From: Roseiarcus sp036513315
Lineage (GTDB): Bacteria > Pseudomonadota > Alphaproteobacteria > Rhizobiales > Beijerinckiaceae
Direction: 5' to 3'
Assembly (NCBI GenBank): GCA_036513315.1
Contig: DATBZF010000059.1
Location: forward strand, 1 to 64,000
DNA: 64,000 nt
Shown here piece by piece: positions 1-8,091 of the stretch (position 1 is its first letter; each line of letters begins with the position of its first letter). The position numbers and the translations under genes were made by a program. Below the pieces are notes generated by a model. That model was given only the letters and a program-made list of their open reading frames with translations, was not told where the DNA came from and did no database searches.

Positions 1-912
1 TAAAGTTGTCTTGCCGGCGCCGTTGAGGCCGACGACCGAGACGAATTCGCCCTGATGCACATGCAGCGACACATTCTCGAGCGCCTGCGCCTTGCCATAG
101 AAGACATTGAGATTGTCGACCTTCAGGAACGGCGTCTCAGCATCGCGGAACGCCGATTCGGGTCGGGCCGCGATCGCGAGATCGCCGCCGAGATAGACGC
201 GGCGGACCGTCTCGTCGCGCATCACCTCGTCCGCCGCGCCTTCGGCGATACGCTCGCCGACAAACATCGCAAAGACACGGTCGACGAGCGCGGCGACGCT
301 TTTGACATTATGATCGACGAGCAGGACGGCGCGCCCGCTGTCGCGCAATTCGGCGATCAATTGCGCAAAAGCATCCGTCTCGCGCGAAGTGAGGCCGGCG
401 AAGGGCTCATCCACCAGAACTACCTTGGGATCGCGCGCAAGAGCCTTGGCGATTTCGATCCGGCGCAGATCGGCGAAGGGCAGCGTCGAAGGCCGGCGGT
501 CGAGCACCGCGCCGAGGCCAACGCGCTCGGCGATCGCGCGCGCCTGTTTCTCAATTGCCGCATCAGGGACGATCTGCATGAGCCGATCGGGCAGCAGCCC
601 AAGGATGATGTTTTCGAGCACGGTCTGGCGATGCAGCGGACGCGAATGCTGGAACACCATGCCGACGCCAAGCCGTGCTATTCTATGCGGGGGCCATCCC
701 GCGACTTCGACGCCGTTGATGCGCACCGAGCCGCCATCGGGGCGTTCGATGCCGATGATCGACTTCATCACCGTCGACTTGCCCGAGCCGTTCGGCCCGA
801 TCAGGCCGAGGATCTCGCCGGCTTTGACTGAAAAACTGATGTCCTTGACCGCGACGAGGCCGCCGAAACGCTTGACGAGCCCGGCGACCTCAAGCTGCGC
901 GCCAGCGCTCAT
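1..912 (-). CDS. Fused LivG-LivF ABC transporter ATPase (partial, runs off left edge)
   Basis: This is the ATP-hydrolysing subunit of a branched-chain amino acid/amide-type ABC importer at the inner membrane. The 304 visible codons contain a whole LivG-like domain: Walker A GPNGSGKST (residues 39-47), an ABC signature region with the unusual sequence LPFADLRRIEIA (144-155), Walker B VVLVDEP (164-170) and the H-loop His 201. The frame then continues without a stop through a linker (about 243-262) into a LivF-like domain, whose Walker A GLNGAGKTT (295-303) lies at the window edge. LivG and LivF are normally separate genes, so this is a fusion. The ATG overlaps the livM stop by 4 bases, which implies translational coupling. 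The C-terminal half lies outside the window. Confidence 0.85.
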   Translation of the reverse strand, partial: MSAGAQLEVAGLVKRFGGLVAVKDISFSVKAGEILGLIGPNGSGKSTVMKSIIGIERPDGGSVRINGVEVAGWPPHRIARLGVGMVFQHSRPLHRQTVLENIILGLLPDRLMQIVPDAAIEKQARAIAERVGLGAVLDRRPSTLPFADLRRIEIAKALARDPKVVLVDEPFAGLTSRETDAFAQLIAELRDSGRAVLLVDHNVKSVAALVDRVFAMFVGERIAEGAADEVMRDETVRRVYLGGDLAIAARPESAFRDAETPFLKVDNLNVFYGKAQALENVSLHVHQGEFVSVVGLNGAGKTTL

Positions 913-1838
913 GTCGCCTCCCTCGCGCGCGCGATCATGCCGAGGAAGCCGCCGGGGAACAACAGCACGACGACAAGCGCGATTGCCGAGACGATGAACG
1001 TCGAGAGATCGCCGAGCGGTCGAAGCGCCTCGCCCATCGCGATCAGGAAGACCGCGCCGAGCACGGCGCCGAGAATGGTGCGCCGTCCGCCGAGCACGGC
1101 GCCAATGATCACCTGCACGCCGACCGTCACGTCAACGAACGTGCCGACCGAGGCGACGCCGAGATAAAACACCATCAGCGCGCCGGCGAGCCCGGAAAAG
1201 AAAGCGCTGACGATGAACGCGACGAGCTTGTGCTTGACGACGTTGAAGCCGAGGGCGGCGGCCTGCACGGAATCCTGGCCGCTCGCCTGCAGGATCAGGC
1301 CGATCGGCGAGCGCGACAACGCATAGAGCACCGCGCCGCTGAGACTCATGAAGCCGAGCGCGATCCAGTAATTTATCCTGTCGTCGACCGAGATCACATC
1401 AGGCACGGTAAGGCCGATCTCGCCCCCCGTCAGCGAGGCCGCGACGACGATGAAATTCTGCAACATCAGCACGGCGACCAGCGTGGTCAGGCCGAAATAG
1501 GGGCCGCGCAATCGCAACGCTGGCAACGCCAGCACCACGCCGCCGATCACGGCGGCCAGTGTTCCCGCGATCACGCAGAGCCAGATCGGCGGCTGATAGA
1601 GATTGTCGAGAATGCCGGCGGTATAGGCGCCAAGGCCGATCAGGAAAGTCGGGCCGAAATTCACTTCATTGGCGAAGCCGAACAACAGATCCCAGGCCAT
1701 CGAGAACACGCCGAAATAATAAGCGATGGTAAGGAGGCCGAGGATGTAGCCAGACACATAGAGCGGCAGCGTCGAAGCGGCGATCACGACAATCAGGCTG
1801 ATCCACAACAACGGCGAGGAGAGAATGCGGCCAACCAT
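909..1838 (-). CDS. livM: LivM-type ABC transporter permease
   Basis: Inner-membrane permease of the Liv-type importer, 309 residues, within the normal range for LivM. The sequence is almost wholly hydrophobic, with about eight to ten predicted membrane spans. It carries the family hallmarks: an N-terminal region around FGFANEVNFG and the conserved ALRLRGPYFGLTTL stretch typical of LivM/UrtC permeases. It starts 3 bases after the livH stop, and its own stop overlaps the ATPase start (ATGA). The order binding protein-livH-livM-ATPase is therefore one minus-strand operon. The transported substrate cannot be read from the permease; amino acids or amides are the family norm. Confidence 0.88.
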   Translation of the reverse strand: MVGRILSSPLLWISLIVVIAASTLPLYVSGYILGLLTIAYYFGVFSMAWDLLFGFANEVNFGPTFLIGLGAYTAGILDNLYQPPIWLCVIAGTLAAVIGGVVLALPALRLRGPYFGLTTLVAVLMLQNFIVVAASLTGGEIGLTVPDVISVDDRINYWIALGFMSLSGAVLYALSRSPIGLILQASGQDSVQAAALGFNVVKHKLVAFIVSAFFSGLAGALMVFYLGVASVGTFVDVTVGVQVIIGAVLGGRRTILGAVLGAVFLIAMGEALRPLGDLSTFIVSAIALVVVLLFPGGFLGMIARAREAT

Positions 1839-1841
1839 GGC

Positions 1842-2714
1842 TCAGCGCCGCCCGAGCAGCCCGCGGGGGCGCACATACATCACCGCGACGAGCAACAGCA
1901 AAGCCGGGATGGTCCGGTAGGCGGGCGATGCGAGATAGGCGGTGAGCGTTTCGAGATAGCCGACGACATAGGCGGCGATCAGCGAGCCTGAGACGCTGCC
2001 GAGGCCGCCGAGCACGACGATCGAAAAGGCGCTCGCCGTCAGCGGGCCGGCGCTATAGGAGGAGACGCCGAGGAACATGCCGAGCAACACGCCGGCTATC
2101 CCCGCCAGCACGCCATAGATCGCCCAGACCGCGATATAGACCGAGGATAATTCCACGCCAAGCAGCGTCACGCCGCGCGGGTTCATCGAGGCGGCGAGCA
2201 CCGCCTTGCCGGCTCGCGTGCGGTTGACGATCAGCCAGAGCGCGCCGATCGCCAGCCAGCAGACGATGGCGGTGAAGATTTCATTGGCCGGCGTGCGCAC
2301 GCCGGCGATCCGCACCACGCCCTCGACGATCGGCAGCACGGTCTTGGCGTTGTTGGTGTAGAGATACGCGACCGCTTCCTGGATCATGATGCCCCACAGC
2401 AAGGTCGCGGTGAGGATGAATATTTCTTTTTCCTCTTCACGGATTTTTCCCGATCGCTGCAACGACCGCACGACCAGGAAATAGGTGGCGAGAGCCAGCA
2501 GAAACGCGACGAACACGCCGAAAAACGCGCCGAGATAGCTGCCGGCCCCCAAGCTTCCCGCGACCCAGGCGGCGACCGCCGCAGCCACCATCAGCGCGCC
2601 ATGCGAAAGATTGAGCACGCCCGAAACGCCGAAGATCAGCGTGAAGCCTGTCGCGCCCAGCGCATAGAGCGAGGAGATCGCGAAGCCGTCGATCAGGATC
2701 TGCCAGAATAGCAT
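1842..2714 (-). CDS. livH: LivH-type ABC transporter permease
   Basis: The second inner-membrane permease of the importer, 290 residues. It begins with the hydrophobic stretch MLFWQILIDGFAISSLYAL, followed by the conserved LivH-like segment FGVSGVLNLSHGALM (the family's N-L-A/S-HG motif) and further membrane spans. The C-terminal GGLGSVSGSLIAAYVVG region matches the permease loop that contacts the ATPase. It lies 80 bases downstream of the binding-protein gene and is immediately followed by livM. It pairs with LivM as a heterodimer in known systems. Confidence 0.88.
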   Translation of the reverse strand: MLFWQILIDGFAISSLYALGATGFTLIFGVSGVLNLSHGALMVAAAVAAWVAGSLGAGSYLGAFFGVFVAFLLALATYFLVVRSLQRSGKIREEEKEIFILTATLLWGIMIQEAVAYLYTNNAKTVLPIVEGVVRIAGVRTPANEIFTAIVCWLAIGALWLIVNRTRAGKAVLAASMNPRGVTLLGVELSSVYIAVWAIYGVLAGIAGVLLGMFLGVSSYSAGPLTASAFSIVVLGGLGSVSGSLIAAYVVGYLETLTAYLASPAYRTIPALLLLVAVMYVRPRGLLGRR

Positions 2715-2794
2715 CGGTCAGGCTCCGGCCCGCGCGCAGGTTTCGATCCATTGTGAAAAGCCTCCGACATTGTCGAGGGCTCTTTGGCAGGGCC

Positions 2795-4066
2795 TTAATT
2801 GCTGGCGTTTGTCTTGATGAAAGATGGGAAGGTCAGTTTGCCTTTGGAAAGGCTCGCTGGCCACAGATTGATCTGCTCGCCGTTCTGCCATTGCAGGAAA
2901 AGCCCGGTGATCAAGCCTTCGCCCGTCTTCAGGCCATGGACATGAGGATCGCCGTTCGGCAGGAACTGGACGCGGCCGATGGTCCCGACATAGTCGGTGC
3001 CCTCCAGCGCGGCGACGAGCTTGTCGCTGTCGGTCGAACCGGCGCGGTGGATCGCGTCGGCGATGATAAAGACATCGTCATAGGCGGTGTAGCCGCAATA
3101 GGACGGGAAGTTGCCGAACTTCTTCTGGAAGGCCTCGACGAAAGGTAAGGTCTTCGGCGTCACGGCGACGCCGGGCCCTGAAACGGCCTGGTAGAAGACG
3201 CCATTGGCCGCGCCATTGGTGTCCTTCCAGAAAGTCGAATTGGTCGCCTGCGAGGCGACGCCGAACATCGGTATCGGCACCTGCTGGCTCTGCCATTGCA
3301 CCGTCGGCTGCACGCCGACATGCGAGATGCCGGTGATGATCACATCCGGCTTCTCGCCTTCGATCTTGTTGAAGATCGGCGTGAAATCGGTGGTGTCGGG
3401 CGAGAAGCGGATGTGATCCAACACCTGCAAGCCGATCTTCGGCAGACAGTTTGCATAGCCGGCGTCGAGCGGCGTCGTCCAGGCCGCGTCCTCGCTCATG
3501 ATCACCGCGGTCTTCATCTTGAGGCCGCCGACCAGCATATCCTTGGCGGCGTCGCAGACGAGCGCGGACAGCGCGCCCGAGGTCAGATAGCCATGGAACG
3601 TATATTTGTTGTGCTCATAATCCTTGGCGATATTGGCGGTGATGACGTCGGAGGCGGCGCCCGGCGTGATCATCACCGTCTTCAGGCGCGCCGACCATGG
3701 CTCCAGCGCAAGCACGACCTCGCTGACATAGCTGGCGATCACCGCATTGACATGATCCTCGTTGACCGCGCGCTGGAAGGCGCGCACCGATTCGGCCGAG
3801 GAGGAATGATTGTCGTAGGAGACGATTTCGATTTTGCGGCCGTCTACGCCGCCCTTCGCGTTGATCTCGTCGGCAGCGAGCTGGGCGGCCGAGGGGATCG
3901 ACGAGCCGGCGACCGCCTGCGCTTCGGCGATGACGCCGATCCTGATCGGACCCTGGTCCTGCGCCTGGCTGGCGGAGCCGGTCGTGAGCGCGAGCATGGC
4001 GGCGCCGAAGCCAAACAGGCTGCTGAGGGCGATCGCGCGCGATGGACGGCTGATGTGTCGTGTCAT
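2795..4066 (-). CDS. Liv-type periplasmic substrate-binding protein
   Basis: Periplasmic ligand-binding protein (type I fold, Peripla_BP_6/LivK-like), 423 residues. The start at 4066 is chosen because a strong ribosome binding site (AGGGAGGA) sits just upstream and the first 35 residues form a signal peptide ending near ASQAQDQ. The open frame extends upstream to 4270, but that part is Arg-rich and lacks a good ribosome binding site. The mature protein opens with GPIRIGVIAEAQAVAGSS, the usual first strand and ligand loop, followed by AAQLAADEINAKGGVDGRKIE. It is the first gene of the operon with livH, livM and the fused ATPase. The ligand is unknown; amino acids, amides or aromatic acids are all plausible. 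Confidence 0.88.
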   Translation of the reverse strand: MTRHISRPSRAIALSSLFGFGAAMLALTTGSASQAQDQGPIRIGVIAEAQAVAGSSIPSAAQLAADEINAKGGVDGRKIEIVSYDNHSSSAESVRAFQRAVNEDHVNAVIASYVSEVVLALEPWSARLKTVMITPGAASDVITANIAKDYEHNKYTFHGYLTSGALSALVCDAAKDMLVGGLKMKTAVIMSEDAAWTTPLDAGYANCLPKIGLQVLDHIRFSPDTTDFTPIFNKIEGEKPDVIITGISHVGVQPTVQWQSQQVPIPMFGVASQATNSTFWKDTNGAANGVFYQAVSGPGVAVTPKTLPFVEAFQKKFGNFPSYCGYTAYDDVFIIADAIHRAGSTDSDKLVAALEGTDYVGTIGRVQFLPNGDPHVHGLKTGEGLITGLFLQWQNGEQINLWPASLSKGKLTFPSFIKTNASN

Positions 4067-4266
4067 TCGTTCCTCCCTGAACCAGTTTGGCGCCGGCGTT
4101 TGGCTGTTTCGGCTGGAGACTTTAGAGTTTTCGCTTGCCGCGGCAACCCATAATGCGGCGTCGAAAGGCGCTTGCCTCTCGATCCGACTAAGACTTTCGC
4201 CGCATCTGCGCGATTCCGTCGCAGCGCCGAGGCAGGATAGGCGCCGCCGGCGCCGGCGCTCCCGAC

Positions 4267-5874
4267 TCATTCCTCGTCCTGGCGGCTGGCGAGACGCGCC
4301 TCGCGCAGATCGAGTTCGCGCTCGATGCGGCGGCGCGCCTCGTCCTTCAACGCGCCGTCGTAATAAAGATCGTTGATCAATTGGCGCTCGGCCTCGATGA
4401 GTTGAAGTTCGACCTCGTCATGAACGTCGGCGAGCGCGCCGCGCGCCTCGGCGCCGTCGCCCTTCATCTCGACATACAGCAATCTGGCGCGCTGCGCGGC
4501 GCGCAGGGGTTTGACGATATCCTCAGGCAACGACCGTTCCGTCGCCAGCTGATCGAACCGTGCGGTCGCCGTTTCCGCCGCGCGGCGGCGCGCCGCGCGC
4601 TCCTCGATCCGATCGGCATGAAGCTCGCGGCGGCCGGCATTGACGAGGCCGAGCATGTGGAAGATCCAGGGCAGCAACAGGCCTTGTCCTACCAGCGTCA
4701 CCAGAATGACCGAGAAAGTGAGGAACAGAATGAGATCGCGGTCGGGAAACATTTGACCGCTCTCGGTCACGAAGGGGATCGCCAAAGCCGCCGCCAGCGA
4801 GACGATCCCACGCACCCCGGCAGAGGAAAGCGCCAGCGGCCATTGCCAGGGCGGCGAAGGATCCTTGCGCCGGATCGCTGGAACCAGCCAGCGCGGCAGA
4901 TAGGTGGCCGGATACATCCATATGAAGCGCGCGACGATAACGACGGCGCTGACCAGCCCAGCCGAAGTGGCGAGCTCGGACAGAGAATAGCCGCGGATGC
5001 CGGCAATCACCGAACGCGCTTGCAGCCCGGTGATGAGGAACACCATGCCCTCGATCAGATAATTAAGGAAACCCCAAAAGAAAATGCCTTGCAAGCGGGT
5101 CGCCGCGCTAATCATGAGGAGCCCGTTCCAACTGATGTAGAGGCCGGCGGTGACGGTGGCGAGCACGCCCGATCCGCCAAGCTGCTGCGGCGGCCAATAG
5201 GCGAGGAACGGGGTCAGGATCGACAGCGTGATCTCGATGCGCGGATCGCCGACCCAGCGCCGCAGACGCAGCATCAGCCAGCCGACGCCGATCCCCCACA
5301 GGATTTCGCCAACCACGATGACAGCGAACATCCCGACTGCCCGGCTGAACGAGAACGCGCCGAAACTGACGGCGGCGACGGCGAAGCGATAGAGCACCAG
5401 CGCCGTCGCGTCATTGGCGAGGCCCTCGCCTTCGAGAATGACGAGCAGACGCCTGGGAACCTGCAACCTCCGCGCGATCGAGAGCGGCGCTAGCGCGTCG
5501 GGCGGCGACACGATGGCGCCCAGGACGAAGCCGAGAGGCCAGGTGAGGCCGAGCAGAAAATGAGTCGCCGCCGCGATGGCGACGGTGGTGAACAGGACGC
5601 AGCCCACCGCCAGCATCGCGATCGGGCGTAAGTTGAAGCGAAACTCGCGCCAGCTCATCGCCACCGCCGAGGAATAGATGATCGGCGGCAGCACCACCAG
5701 AAGAACGAATTCCGGCGCGATCTCGATCGGCGGCAGGCCGGGGATGAGAGCAAGCGCGACGCCGGTCAGCACCAGCAGAATCGACGGCGGAATTTTCAAT
5801 CGCGCCGCCGCGACGGCGACGGCGGCGATCACGCCCAGGAGAGACACCAAAGTCTGGATTGTCGAAATCATCAT
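4267..5874 (-). CDS. CPA1-family Na+/H+ antiporter
   Basis: Cation:proton antiporter of the CPA1/NhaP type, 535 residues, with about a dozen N-terminal membrane segments and a charged cytoplasmic tail (roughly residues 410-535) predicted to be helical. Family signatures are visible: FVLLVVLPPIIYSSAVAM, the acidic SPPDALAPLSIARRL segment carrying the conserved Asp, and EGEGLANDATALVLY, which matches the usual EGESLLNDGTA motif. It would exchange protons for Na+ or K+ in pH and salt homeostasis. It stands alone, on the same strand as the Liv operon 200 bases away. GC-rich inverted repeats near 4240-4260 may end its transcript. Confidence 0.85.
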   Translation of the reverse strand: MMISTIQTLVSLLGVIAAVAVAAARLKIPPSILLVLTGVALALIPGLPPIEIAPEFVLLVVLPPIIYSSAVAMSWREFRFNLRPIAMLAVGCVLFTTVAIAAATHFLLGLTWPLGFVLGAIVSPPDALAPLSIARRLQVPRRLLVILEGEGLANDATALVLYRFAVAAVSFGAFSFSRAVGMFAVIVVGEILWGIGVGWLMLRLRRWVGDPRIEITLSILTPFLAYWPPQQLGGSGVLATVTAGLYISWNGLLMISAATRLQGIFFWGFLNYLIEGMVFLITGLQARSVIAGIRGYSLSELATSAGLVSAVVIVARFIWMYPATYLPRWLVPAIRRKDPSPPWQWPLALSSAGVRGIVSLAAALAIPFVTESGQMFPDRDLILFLTFSVILVTLVGQGLLLPWIFHMLGLVNAGRRELHADRIEERAARRRAAETATARFDQLATERSLPEDIVKPLRAAQRARLLYVEMKGDGAEARGALADVHDEVELQLIEAERQLINDLYYDGALKDEARRRIERELDLREARLASRQDEE

Positions 5875-5959
5875 CGCCCCGGTCGGCGGCGGGGATCGAC
5901 CGGCGCCGGCGCGATGATCGCCAATTCAGGCTCAGGGCGCAAATGGCTTTGAAGCGCGT

Positions 5960-6562
5960 TCAGGCGCTGCGCGTCGCCGATCCGGGCAGGGCGCCGACGT
6001 TTATGATCTCGGCGCTGACTTGCTCGATCGTGGCGCGACTCTCCATCGCCGTGCGCCGGATCAAGGCAAAGGCCTCCGGTTCGGACAGATCATGGCGGCG
6101 CATGACCTGCAGCAGGGCGGACAGCACGATGCGGCGCGCTCGAACGCGCTCCTCGAGCCTCTCGATCCGTCTGGCGACGTCGCAATTCTTTTTTGCGCGG
6201 TCGAAAGCAAGCACGAGCGCCGCATAAAGGCCGGCCGAGCGCAGCGGCTTGACAAGAAAAGAAGCGGGATCAAGCTCAAGCAGGCATTTCAGGCGGCTCG
6301 GCGTCTCGGTGCCGACCAAAGCGATGATCGGCGTGTCAGGCCCCCACGCGCCGCTGAGATCGAAGCTGAGGGGAAGGATGTCGGCGTCGACGATGACCAC
6401 GTCGACCAATTCATGGGTCGGCTTTGATCCGCCGGCGCCAAACTCGGCGATGGTCATTCCGAACCGGTCAAGCTGCCGGCGGACCACCCCCAGTTCGCGC
6501 TCGTCCGAGATCAGCGCCAGCGCACGGCGGCCGCGCACGGAAAACGACGAGGACTTCGTCAT
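5960..6562 (-). CDS. amiR: AmiR-like ANTAR-domain RNA-binding antiterminator
   Basis: A 200-residue protein with AmiR architecture: an N-terminal pseudo-receiver domain (about 10-125), a helical linker (FDRAKKNCDVARRIERLEER) and a C-terminal ANTAR domain (about 140-195, including LLQVMRRHDLSEPEAFALIR). ANTAR proteins bind paired RNA hairpins and stop terminators forming in leader transcripts. The classic receiver phospho-Asp context is not evident, as in AmiR itself, which is controlled by AmiC rather than by phosphorylation. Its start overlaps the amiC-like stop by 4 bases. The probable target is the terminator upstream of the divergent amidase gene. An annotation as plain response regulator would miss the ANTAR domain. 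Confidence 0.85.
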   Translation of the reverse strand: MTKSSSFSVRGRRALALISDERELGVVRRQLDRFGMTIAEFGAGGSKPTHELVDVVIVDADILPLSFDLSGAWGPDTPIIALVGTETPSRLKCLLELDPASFLVKPLRSAGLYAALVLAFDRAKKNCDVARRIERLEERVRARRIVLSALLQVMRRHDLSEPEAFALIRRTAMESRATIEQVSAEIINVGALPGSATRSA

Positions 6563-7740
6563 TTCACGACACGCAGATGATTTTGCCTTTTCTTCATGGC
6601 CCCATTGCTCAACTCCCTCTTGGCCCCGATCGCTGCGAGGTCAAGATTGGCAAGATAAGGATCGGGACGCTCAGGGGCGTCCGCCTCCCAAAAAATCTCG
6701 AAGGAGCAACCAAGCACGGAACGTGCCAAACGAGGCGTCAGAAAGCAATGATTATTGTCGGGGTCGATCCAGATCGGCCCCTGCGGCGATTCATAGCGGT
6801 GATTGGCCGCCGCGCGCCTGACGGCCGCGACCGCTGTCGAGCCCGCGCGGCGGATCGCCCGGGCGAGCAACATGACGCTGACGAACGTCGACATGCCATC
6901 GACGGAAAGAGGGCTGTCGACGCCGTAGCGCCTTTTCCATCTTTCGACGAAGGCGCGATTTTCCGGCTGCGCCACGCTCTCGAAATAGGCCGAAGAAGCA
7001 ATGCACCCAACGGACGCCGCCGACCCGATCAACCGTAACTCGGGCTCGCATAGGCTGCAACTCAGCATCGGAATGGTCAATCGCGCGTCCGTAGTCGCCG
7101 CGTGCAGAGCGCGAACGAAACAATAGCTGGATTCGCCGACCAGCGTGTTGAACACGACCGGCGGGCGGCGCGCGATGATCTCTTCGACAATATGGCCGAC
7201 CCTGGTCTCGCCCATGTCGAGCAGGCGTTCGGCGATGATCTGTCCGGCCGCCCCGGTCGCGATCTCGCGCATGACGCGGTTGGTTTCCCAGGTCCACACA
7301 TAATTGGACCCGACGCAGAACATTTCGCTGGCGATGTGGCTAAGCATGTAGCGCGCGAGCGGCACGACGGCCTGATTGGGCGCCGCGCCGACATAGATCA
7401 CATTCTCGCTGCTCTCGAATCCCTCATAGCGTGCAGGATGCCAAAGCAGGCGATCGGTGCGCTCCATGATCGGCAGCACCTGTTTGCGCGATGCCGATGT
7501 GTAGCAGCCGACGATATGTTCGACGCCTTCCTCGAGGATGAGGTCCGCACAAGCCGCGTCATAGGCGGCGACCACGCCGCCGGGATCACGGAGGCGCGGC
7601 GCGAATTCAAAATCGAATTCGGCGCTTCGATTGACTTCGTCGATCGCCATCATCGCGCCGTTCAGCATCTCCCCGGCCATCATCGCATAGGGTCCAGAGC
7701 GGGAGAAAACCAACCCGAGCGGAATGGAGGATTTGTTCAT
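6559..7740 (-). CDS. amiC: AmiC-like amide sensor (cytoplasmic binding-protein fold)
   Basis: A 393-residue protein of the AmiC/UrtA family, close to the length of Pseudomonas AmiC. It opens with SIPLGLVFSRSGPYAMMAGE, a ligand-binding loop at the very N-terminus with no signal peptide, so it should be cytoplasmic like AmiC. The segments CYTSASRKQVLPIMERT and LLWHPARYEGFESSENVIY match the family. In the known system AmiC sequesters AmiR until an amide binds. It is co-translated with the amiR-like gene (ATGA overlap) and is divergent from the amidase/ABC operon. The ribosome binding site is weak and an in-frame GTG/TTG start slightly upstream is possible. The inducing ligand is unknown. Confidence 0.82.
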   Translation of the reverse strand: MNKSSIPLGLVFSRSGPYAMMAGEMLNGAMMAIDEVNRSAEFDFEFAPRLRDPGGVVAAYDAACADLILEEGVEHIVGCYTSASRKQVLPIMERTDRLLWHPARYEGFESSENVIYVGAAPNQAVVPLARYMLSHIASEMFCVGSNYVWTWETNRVMREIATGAAGQIIAERLLDMGETRVGHIVEEIIARRPPVVFNTLVGESSYCFVRALHAATTDARLTIPMLSCSLCEPELRLIGSAASVGCIASSAYFESVAQPENRAFVERWKRRYGVDSPLSVDGMSTFVSVMLLARAIRRAGSTAVAAVRRAAANHRYESPQGPIWIDPDNNHCFLTPRLARSVLGCSFEIFWEADAPERPDPYLANLDLAAIGAKRELSNGAMKKRQNHLRVVK

Positions 7741-7869
7741 AAGCAAACCATCGACCACAAATCGCTGCCCCGGCGAGACGGCCGATCGTCGACGCGCTTG
7801 GTCTGACCTGTCATGCGGGGCGCCTGTAAGTTTTGCTGCATGATGCATAAAAAACGCGCCGCGGATGCA

Positions 7870-7899
7870 TTGACAAGCGGACGCGGGCCGACACAGAAT
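7870..7899 (+). promoter_or_regulatory. Candidate sigma-70 promoter of the amidase operon
   Basis: A perfect -35 hexamer TTGACA (7870-7875) is followed after 18 bases by CAGAAT (7894-7899), a weak -10. Transcription would begin near 7906 and give a leader of about 185 bases before the amidase start at 8092. The weak -10 and long spacer keep confidence modest. Confidence 0.4.
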
Positions 7900-8016
7900 A
7901 ACATTATCGTCAAATAGCGCATTGCGAAAAGCGTTTCCGAGGACAACGATGTCCACGCGAGCGTTTATATTAAAATATCGTTCAGCACTGCGGCCCAATT
8001 AAGCAATCGATAGCGC

Positions 8017-8028
8017 GGCATCGAAGCC
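8017..8028 (+). promoter_or_regulatory. Candidate ANTAR-recognised hairpin (P2)
   Basis: The RNA would form a short GGC/GCC stem with the six-base loop AUCGAA. ANTAR targets are known to have hexanucleotide loops with A at position 1 and G at position 4, which this loop satisfies. Its right arm overlaps the left arm of the terminator (8024-8030), so the two folds are mutually exclusive, as the antitermination model needs. The stem is only 3 bp and a clean separate first hairpin was not found. A competing UCG-AUAGCG-CGG hairpin (8007-8018) also has A1/G4 but overlaps it. Confidence 0.35.
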
Positions 8029-8073
8029 ATTTCTCGGCTCCCTTCTGGGGCCAGGGATGGCTTTTTCTTTTTT
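8024..8073 (+). terminator. Intrinsic terminator in the amidase leader
   Basis: The arms AAGCCAT (8024-8030) and ATGGCTT (8057-8063) pair. Inside them GGCTCC and GGGGCC can form a second stem with one G-U pair. A T-rich tract (8062-8073, eleven T in twelve bases) follows directly. The terminator ends 18 bases before the amidase start codon. It therefore lies between promoter and gene, the expected position for regulated antitermination by the neighbouring AmiR-like protein. Confidence 0.75.
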
Positions 8074-8091
8074 GCAAATGAGGCTTGAAGG

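Larger units (their letters stand above)
7741..8091. promoter_or_regulatory. Divergent control region and amidase leader
   Basis: These 351 bases between amiC and amidase 1 hold no gene. They contain an 11-base palindrome (TGCATGATGCA, 7837-7847), a candidate sigma-70 promoter facing the amidase (7870-7899) and a leader of about 185 bases that ends in an intrinsic terminator immediately before the ribosome binding site. The base composition is clearly more AT-rich than the flanking genes. The amiC promoter must also lie here, but I could not place it. Confidence 0.7.

Noticed and set aside
8056..8078. Sigma-54 promoter (TGGC...TTGC) before amidase 1
   Set aside because: The GG and GC pairs are 13 bases apart instead of 10, and the match lies in the T-tract of the terminator.
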